A stretch of 64,000 nt of DNA, from assembly GCF_001277235.1 (NCBI RefSeq), contig NZ_CP012266.1:3534001-3598000 (forward strand). The letters are read 5' to 3'. This document shows positions 58,796 to 64,000 of the stretch, one piece after another. This DNA is from Cronobacter dublinensis subsp. dublinensis LMG 23823. GTDB lineage: Bacteria; Pseudomonadota; Gammaproteobacteria; Enterobacterales; Enterobacteriaceae. The translations under genes were made by a program, and so were the position numbers. The notes beneath the pieces were generated by a model, which saw nothing but the letters and a program-made list of their open reading frames with translations, did no database searches and was not told the DNA's origin. Positions within the stretch are counted from its first letter, which is position 1. Each line of letters opens with the position of its first letter.

Positions 58796-59605
58796 TTACC
58801 CGGCGCTGCGGGCCGCTTTCGCCATCATTTTCTTAAGCGCATGCGACACCGCCACGAACCCGAACGTGGCGGTTACCATCGTCGCCGCGCCAAAGCCGGA
58901 GGCGCAGTCCATGCGTTTCGGCCCTTCCGCCGTGCTTTTCATCGCGCACACCGAGCCATCCGCCTGTGGGTAAACCAGCGCTTCGGTGGAGAACACGCAG
59001 TCCACGCCGAGCTTGCCTTTGCTGTTTTTCACTACGCCGAAGTCGCTTTTCAGGCGCTCGCGCAGTTTCGCCGCCAGCGGGTCCTGAATGGTTTTAGCCA
59101 GATCGCTGACCTGGATCTGCGTCGGATCGATTTGTCCGCCCGCGCCGCCTGTGGTCACCAGCGGGATTTTATTGCGACGGCAGTATGCGATCAGCGCCGC
59201 TTTGGGCCGCACGCTGTCGATAGCGTCAATGACATAGCTGAACCCGGCGCTCAGGTATTGCGCCACGTTATCGGCGGTGACGAAATCATCGATAACGGTA
59301 ACGCGGCACTCCGGGTTAATCTGGCGAATACGCCCGGCCATCACGTCTGATTTCGCCTGCCCGACCGTGTCGCGCAACGCATGGATCTGACGGTTGGTAT
59401 TAGTGACGCAAACGTCATCCATATCGATAAGCGTTATCGCGCCGATGCCAGTACGCGCCAGCGCTTCCGCCGCCCATGAGCCGACGCCGCCGATGCCGAC
59501 CACGCATACATGCGCATCAGCAAAAAGCTGCAACGCCGCTTCGCCATATAAACGCGCGGTACCGCCAAAGCGGCTGCGCCAGGCGTCTGTAATCACAACA
59601 GCCAT
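58796..59605 (-). CDS. tcdA: tRNA threonylcarbamoyladenosine dehydratase
   Basis: TcdA (CsdL/YgdL) cyclises t6A at position 37 of tRNA to ct6A using ATP. The 269-residue E1-like protein has the nucleotide motif GIGGVGSWAAEALARTGIG, the arginine region NTNRQIHALRDTVG, and a C-terminal hydrophobic stretch. It is convergent with csdE (adjacent, no gap) and is thought to work with the CsdA-CsdE sulfur system. Confidence 0.97.
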   Translation of the reverse strand: MAVVITDAWRSRFGGTARLYGEAALQLFADAHVCVVGIGGVGSWAAEALARTGIGAITLIDMDDVCVTNTNRQIHALRDTVGQAKSDVMAGRIRQINPECRVTVIDDFVTADNVAQYLSAGFSYVIDAIDSVRPKAALIAYCRRNKIPLVTTGGAGGQIDPTQIQVSDLAKTIQDPLAAKLRERLKSDFGVVKNSKGKLGVDCVFSTEALVYPQADGSVCAMKSTAEGPKRMDCASGFGAATMVTATFGFVAVSHALKKMMAKAARSAG

Positions 59606-59618
59606 AAAACCTCAGATG

Positions 59619-59648
59619 TAAAAAGGGTGAGAGTTCTCCCTCACCCTT
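59619..59648 (-). terminator. mltA terminator
   Basis: On the minus strand AAGGGTGAG and CTCACCCTT form a 9-bp stem followed by TTTTT. It lies between mltA and tcdA. Confidence 0.85.
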
Positions 59649-59714
59649 GCTCAGTAATCCGCAGACCCGGACAGCGCAGCGCCGCCCGGCGTCAGGACGT
59701 TCAGAATATCATAT

Positions 59715-60812
59715 TCACCCGCTGAACACGTTGCCCGCGCCCGGCGCGGTTTTCAGCACCCAGACGCGACCATAGTGATTATACCAGCCGGCCCGGTGAC
59801 CGGCGTCCGGTCCGATACCCTGATAAATGTCGAAGTGCTGGCCTTTGATAGCGCCACCGACATCCAGCGCCACCATCAGGCGCAGCTCATATTGTCCGTT
59901 GAACTTGCCGTTATTGTCCAGCAGCGGCACTTCCGCGAGGAGCGTGGTGCCCGCCGGAATAATCGAGCGATCAGAGGCGACCGACGCGCGGCCAATCAGC
60001 GGTACGCCGCTTGCGCCTTTTACCGGCGCGTAGTTCTGCGGCTTAAAGAAGACGAAAGACGGGTTTTCTTCCAGCAGCGCGCGTACCTCCTGCTCGCTGT
60101 GGGTTTCGCCCCAGTGGCGGATCGCCTGCATCGACATCTCTTCACGCTTCACTTCGCCGCGATCGATAAGCACTTTGCCGATGCTGCGATAGGGATGGCC
60201 GTTTTTACCGGCATACGCGAAGAAGTTCAGCGGGCGGCCATCGCCGAAGTCGATATAACCGCTGCCTTGCACATCCATAATGAAGTTATCCATCAGCGAA
60301 TTGCTGTACGCCAGCACATAGCTGTCGCTCAGGCCGCCAGCGTATATCTGGGCGCGCGACGGCAGACGTCCGCGTTTGGGCGGCATGCGGTAAATCGGGT
60401 ACTGGAATTCGCCCTGGCGGGTGTAGCGCGCCTGCACGACCGGCGTATAGTAGCCGGTAAACTGAACGTTGCCGTAGTTATCCGCGCCTTCCATCTGCCA
60501 GGCGTCGATGCCGAACTGGCGCAGCGAGCGGGTATCGCCGCCCGCGCGCAGCCACTCCTGCACCGCGTTATAGACGTTGCTCTGAGAGCCGAAAAGACGT
60601 GGCGAGGCGCTGCGGATAGCCGCTACCTGCTCGGAAAAATCGCCAGCGTTAATCGGCGCGCCAATGGCGTCCGGCTGGTTTACCAGCGAGAACGGCTGCG
60701 TAAACTTGCCGTCTTTATATTGCTGACCGCGATCGGTCGGTTTGGAAGAACAGGCAGCCAGCAACGTTATCATCGCCCCTGCCGCCAGATATTTTGCCCA
60801 ACGTCCTTTCAT
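59715..60812 (-). CDS. mltA: Membrane-bound lytic murein transglycosylase A
   Basis: MltA cuts the glycan strands of peptidoglycan to give 1,6-anhydro-muropeptides. The ATG at 60812 (MKGRWAKYLAAGAMITLLAAC) starts a lipoprotein signal with Cys21, and gives 365 residues as in E. coli; the longer frame puts 22 residues before it. The MltA domain and the 3D domain with its aspartates (MVALDVGGAIKGQHFDIYQG) are complete. Confidence 0.98.
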   Translation of the reverse strand: MKGRWAKYLAAGAMITLLAACSSKPTDRGQQYKDGKFTQPFSLVNQPDAIGAPINAGDFSEQVAAIRSASPRLFGSQSNVYNAVQEWLRAGGDTRSLRQFGIDAWQMEGADNYGNVQFTGYYTPVVQARYTRQGEFQYPIYRMPPKRGRLPSRAQIYAGGLSDSYVLAYSNSLMDNFIMDVQGSGYIDFGDGRPLNFFAYAGKNGHPYRSIGKVLIDRGEVKREEMSMQAIRHWGETHSEQEVRALLEENPSFVFFKPQNYAPVKGASGVPLIGRASVASDRSIIPAGTTLLAEVPLLDNNGKFNGQYELRLMVALDVGGAIKGQHFDIYQGIGPDAGHRAGWYNHYGRVWVLKTAPGAGNVFSG

Positions 60813-60974
60813 GACTCTCTCCGCTATTGCGCTGTCCGCAGGCGAAGATAGCAAACCGGGGAGCGCAAGGAAACGCATAAGCCGCTCCCGGCCTGGGACG
60901 GGATGAAATATTCATCAATCAGAATGATATTTCAGCAAGCTGACGCCGATTCAGCTTATTGTTTTAAAAAAAGG

Positions 60975-61002
60975 TTGCAACGAAAGCTCAGCGGAGTATA
61001 GT
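60975..61002 (+). promoter_or_regulatory. Promoter of the initiator tRNA operon
   Basis: TTGCAA (60975-60980) and TATAGT (60997-61002) are spaced by 16 bases and lie shortly before the first tRNA. A GC-rich stretch (GTGCGC) follows the -10 box, as usual for stringently controlled tRNA promoters. Confidence 0.7.
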
Positions 61003-61015
61003 GCGCTTCCACGGA

Positions 61016-61092
<77 letters not shown>

Positions 61093-61133
61093 ATTAACGC
61101 GCACGGCGCGACAATGTGAAGAAGTAAGACGGA

Positions 61134-61210
<77 letters not shown>

Positions 61211-61218
61211 ATAAAATG

Positions 61219-61240
61219 AACACCCTGACGGGTGTTTTTT
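61219..61240 (+). terminator. Terminator of the tRNA operon
   Basis: ACACCC and GGGTGT form a stem around TGAC, followed by seven T. Confidence 0.88.
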
Positions 61241-61300
61241 TATGTCCGCTATTCAGCCCGTTCCCCTTCCCTGACGTATCCCGTCAAGCCAGAAGGCGCG

Positions 61301-62554
61301 TTATCCGCGCCTTGCCAGCGTACCGCCATCGGCGAAATAGGCTTTAATCCCCGCGAGAATAGACTCAGCCACTTCCTGCTGGAACGTTGCTGTGCGCAGC
61401 TTGCGCTCTTCCTCTTCGTTACTGATAAACGCCGTTTCCACCAGAATGGACGGAATATCAGGCGCCTTCAGCACCGCAAATCCCGCCTGATCCACTTTAT
61501 TCTTATGCAGCGAGTTGACCCGCCCGAGGCGACCCAACACTTCCTTACCGAACTTGAGGCTGTCGGCGATGGTCAGTGACTGCACCATGTCGAACATCGT
61601 GTGATCGAGATAGACGTCGCCGCTTTTACTCACGCCGCCCACCAGGTCCGCGGCATTCTGGGTTTGCGCCAGGTATTTCGCCGCGGTACTGGTCGCGCCT
61701 TTGGTGGAAAGCGCAAACACCGAGGAGCCTCGCGCCGCCCGGCTCGTAAAGGCGTCCGCGTGAATGGAGACAAACAGGTCGGCGCGCTGCTTCTGCGCCT
61801 TTGCCACGCGCACTTTCAGCGGAATGAAAATATCTTCATTGCGCGTCATAAACGCTTTCATGTTGGCTTCTTTTTCAATCAGCGCGCGCAGGCGACGTGC
61901 GATTTGCAGCACCACGTCTTTTTCGCGGGTTTTATGTTTACCAATCGCGCCTGGATCTTCCCCGCCGTGGCCGGGATCAATCATGATGACAATCGGGCGA
62001 TCGCGCCCGGCTTTCCCCGGCTGCGGCCCGCTGGCGGCAGGCGGCACCTGTTTATCCAGTTCGCCCTTGTTGTAATCCTCAAGAAGCGCCAGTAGTGGAT
62101 CCTGCTCGTTGTCGCCGTTAGCTGGGTAGAGATCGATAACCAGACGCTCGCGAAACTCCGCCACCGGCGCCAGCGCGAACAGGTGCGGCGTGACGTTCTT
62201 TTTCAGTTCAAACACCATGCGCACGGTTTTCGGATCGAACTGGCCGACACGGGCGGACTTAATAAAAGGATCGTCGACGCGGATCTGATTGCCCATGCCT
62301 TTCAGCACCGCGTTCAGGTTGACGCCTTCCAGGTCCACGACGATGCGCTCCGGGTTGCTCAGCGCAAACTGGCGATACTTCAGCACACGGTTAGATTCCA
62401 GCGTCACGCGGGTATAGGCGGAAGCAGGCCAGACGCGCACCGCGATGACCTGGCCCGACGCGGCCAGGCCTGCCTGACTGACGCTTAATAACCACATCGC
62501 CCCTGCGCCCTGCAACAGCTGGCGACGACTAAAAAGATGACTGGAACCTGACAT
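61301..62554 (-). CDS. amiC: N-acetylmuramoyl-L-alanine amidase AmiC
   Basis: AmiC splits peptidoglycan at the septum and is activated by NlpD (10.0-11.2 kb). The start at 62554 (MSGSSHLFSRRQLLQG) gives 417 residues as in E. coli. The Tat signal motif SRRQLLQ is at about residues 9-15. An AMIN domain (about 40-150) is followed by the amidase-3 domain with zinc ligands in IDPGHGGEDPGA, EKDVVLQ and SIHADAF, and the catalytic Glu in LVETAFISN. Confidence 0.98.
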   Translation of the reverse strand: MSGSSHLFSRRQLLQGAGAMWLLSVSQAGLAASGQVIAVRVWPASAYTRVTLESNRVLKYRQFALSNPERIVVDLEGVNLNAVLKGMGNQIRVDDPFIKSARVGQFDPKTVRMVFELKKNVTPHLFALAPVAEFRERLVIDLYPANGDNEQDPLLALLEDYNKGELDKQVPPAASGPQPGKAGRDRPIVIMIDPGHGGEDPGAIGKHKTREKDVVLQIARRLRALIEKEANMKAFMTRNEDIFIPLKVRVAKAQKQRADLFVSIHADAFTSRAARGSSVFALSTKGATSTAAKYLAQTQNAADLVGGVSKSGDVYLDHTMFDMVQSLTIADSLKFGKEVLGRLGRVNSLHKNKVDQAGFAVLKAPDIPSILVETAFISNEEEERKLRTATFQQEVAESILAGIKAYFADGGTLARRG

Positions 62555-62729
62555 GCCACTCCCGAGCATTAATGCGAATAAATCAAATTACGACCAAAAT
62601 GGCCAAAAACTTTAGCGAATGGTGTCGGAACTGTCATCTATAAAAGGGTAAACAATTGCCTTTCGGCAAAGGTCTTCGCGTTAATGACGCGATGCCGCCA
62701 TAAAATTGCCACTTGCGCATGGGATAATA

Positions 62730-62768
62730 AAAGAATAAAAATACACAAATTACGAATAAACATTCACT
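62730..62768. promoter_or_regulatory. Tandem ARG boxes (ArgR operator) of argA
   Basis: Two 18-bp sites resemble the ArgR box WNTGAATWWWWATTCANW: AAAGAATAAAAATACACA (62730-62747) and TACGAATAAACATTCACT (62751-62768). Each has two mismatches and they are separated by 3 bases, the canonical ArgR spacing. They end 13 bases before the argA start codon. Confidence 0.8.
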
Positions 62769-62781
62769 GAGAGGTTTTGCC

Positions 62782-64000
62782 GTGGTGAAGGAACGTCGAA
62801 CCGAACTGGTCCAGGGATTCCGCCATTCTGTTCCCTATATTAATGCCCATCGGGGTAAAACGTTTGTCATTATGCTTGGCGGCGAAGCCATTGAGCACGA
62901 AAATTTTTCCAGTATCGTCAACGACATCGGGCTGCTCCACAGCCTCGGCATCCGTCTGGTGGTGGTCTATGGCGCGCGTCCGCAAATAGACGCCAATCTC
63001 GCCGAGCACCACCACGAGCCGGTCTACCACAAGCATACGCGCGTCACCGACGCGAAAACGCTGGAACTGGTCAAACAGGCCGCCGGGCTGTTGCAGCTGG
63101 ACATTACCGCTCGCCTGTCGATGAGCCTCGGCAACACGCCGCTTCAGGGCGCGCATATAAATGTGGTGAGCGGCAACTTTATTATCGCGCAGCCGCTCGG
63201 CGTGGATGACGGCGTCGATTACTGCCACAGCGGGCGCATTCGCCGTATTGATGAAGATGCTATCCATCGCCAGCTCGACAGCGGAGCTATTGTGCTGCTG
63301 GGCCCGGTGGCGGTATCGGTGACCGGCGAGAGTTTCAACCTGACCTCTGAAGAAGTCGCGACCCAGCTCGCCATCAAGCTGAAGGCCGAGAAAATGATCG
63401 GCTTCTGTTCATCGCAGGGCGTGATGAACGAGGACGGCGATATTATTTCTGAGCTCTTTCCAAACGAGGCGCAGACGCGTCTCGACACGCTCGAAGCTGG
63501 CGGTGACTATCATTCCGGCACCGTGCGCTTCCTGCGCGGCGCGGTGAAAGCCTGCCGTAGCGGCGTGCGCCGCTGCCACTTGATAAGTTACCAGGAAGAT
63601 GGCGCGCTGCTGCAGGAGCTCTTTTCCCGCGACGGCATCGGCACCCAGATTGTCATGGAGAGCGCCGAGCAGATCCGCCGCGCCACCATTAATGACATCG
63701 GCGGCATTCTGGAGCTTATCCGCCCGCTGGAGCAGCAGGGCATTCTGGTGCGCCGCTCGCGCGAGCAACTGGAGATGGAGATCGATAAGTTCACCATCAT
63801 CCAGCGTGACAACCTGACCATCGCCTGCGCCGCGCTCTATCCGTTCCCGGAAGAGAAAATCGGCGAAATGGCCTGCGTGGCGGTACATCCCGACTATCGC
63901 AGTTCGGCGCGCGGCGAAGTGCTCCTGCAACGCATCGCAAGCCAGGCGAAACAGATGGGTTTATCGAAACTGTTTGTGCTGACGACCCGCAGCATCCACT
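62782..64000 (+). CDS. argA: N-acetylglutamate synthase ArgA (partial, 3' end beyond window)
   Basis: ArgA makes N-acetylglutamate, the first step of arginine synthesis, and is feedback-inhibited by arginine. The start is GTG at 62782 (GTG GTG AAG, MVKERRTELVQGFRHS) behind GAGAGG, as in E. coli; 406 codons are visible. The amino-acid kinase domain (FVIMLGGEAIEHENF, VYGARPQIDANL) covers about 25-260, and the GNAT domain begins near 295 (IRRATINDIGGILELI). The window ends in the GNAT domain (TTRSIH); about 37 residues are missing. ARG boxes precede it. Confidence 0.98.
   Translation, partial: MVKERRTELVQGFRHSVPYINAHRGKTFVIMLGGEAIEHENFSSIVNDIGLLHSLGIRLVVVYGARPQIDANLAEHHHEPVYHKHTRVTDAKTLELVKQAAGLLQLDITARLSMSLGNTPLQGAHINVVSGNFIIAQPLGVDDGVDYCHSGRIRRIDEDAIHRQLDSGAIVLLGPVAVSVTGESFNLTSEEVATQLAIKLKAEKMIGFCSSQGVMNEDGDIISELFPNEAQTRLDTLEAGGDYHSGTVRFLRGAVKACRSGVRRCHLISYQEDGALLQELFSRDGIGTQIVMESAEQIRRATINDIGGILELIRPLEQQGILVRRSREQLEMEIDKFTIIQRDNLTIACAALYPFPEEKIGEMACVAVHPDYRSSARGEVLLQRIASQAKQMGLSKLFVLTTRSIH

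Overview
The window is a 64-kb stretch of enterobacterial chromosome (family Enterobacteriaceae; protein sequences, gene order and moderately high GC fit a Cronobacter/Enterobacter/Klebsiella-like genome, with Cronobacter or a close sister genus my best guess, not proven). Most of it is core backbone in the order known from E. coli: mutS ... rpoS-nlpD-pcm-surE-truD-ispF-ispD-ftsB-ygbE-cysC-cysN-cysD, iap, cysH-cysI-cysJ, queD, queE, ygcG, eno-pyrG-mazG-relA-rlmD, barA, yqcA-truC-yqcC, csrB, syd, queF, ppnN, sdaC-sdaB, xni, rlmM-ygdD-gcvA, gcvB, ygdI, csdA-csdE, tcdA, mltA, two initiator tRNA genes, amiC and the start of argA (cut by the window end).

Three accessory insertions break this backbone. 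(1) Between mutS and rpoS (3.2-8.9 kb): a three-gene non-oxidative hydroxyarylate decarboxylase operon with a divergent MarR regulator, then a LysR regulator divergent from an MFS efflux pump and a small translationally coupled protein. The mutS-rpoS interval is a known variable site in enterics. (2) Between surE and truD (12.7-13.5 kb): an opposite-strand DUF1493 gene with its own promoter, a possible 32-codon leader ORF and a bidirectional terminator. (3) Between ygcG and eno (29.2-33.9 kb): an amino-sugar module (nanE epimerase, glucose-family PTS EIICB, RpiR regulator) with a strong palindromic operator, and an orphan thioester-reductase-like SDR protein behind an AT-rich upstream region.

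Functional groups: sulfate assimilation is nearly complete and carries its own siroheme synthase (cysG-cysD-cysN-cysC plus cysJIH). Queuosine precursor synthesis has three genes (queD, queE, queF). Isoprenoid synthesis (ispD, ispF), stress control (rpoS, relA, mazG, surE, pcm), serine catabolism (sdaC-sdaB), cysteine desulfurase/t6A modification (csdA-csdE-tcdA) and cell-wall remodelling (nlpD, mltA, amiC, ftsB) are represented. The post-transcriptional layer is well visible: the BarA kinase gene, the CsrB sRNA with 23 GGA motifs and an UvrY box at the expected distance, the GcvB sRNA with its promoter, and the DsrA-type pairing site for rpoS inside nlpD. ArgR operators precede argA.

No CRISPR array, insertion sequence, integrase or phage gene was found. 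The iap-cysH junction, which holds CRISPR-Cas in E. coli K-12, is empty here, and mazEF is absent between relA and mazG. I found no wholly new system; the best candidates for new biology are the nanE-PTS-RpiR module, the orphan SDR protein, and the DUF1493 insertion.
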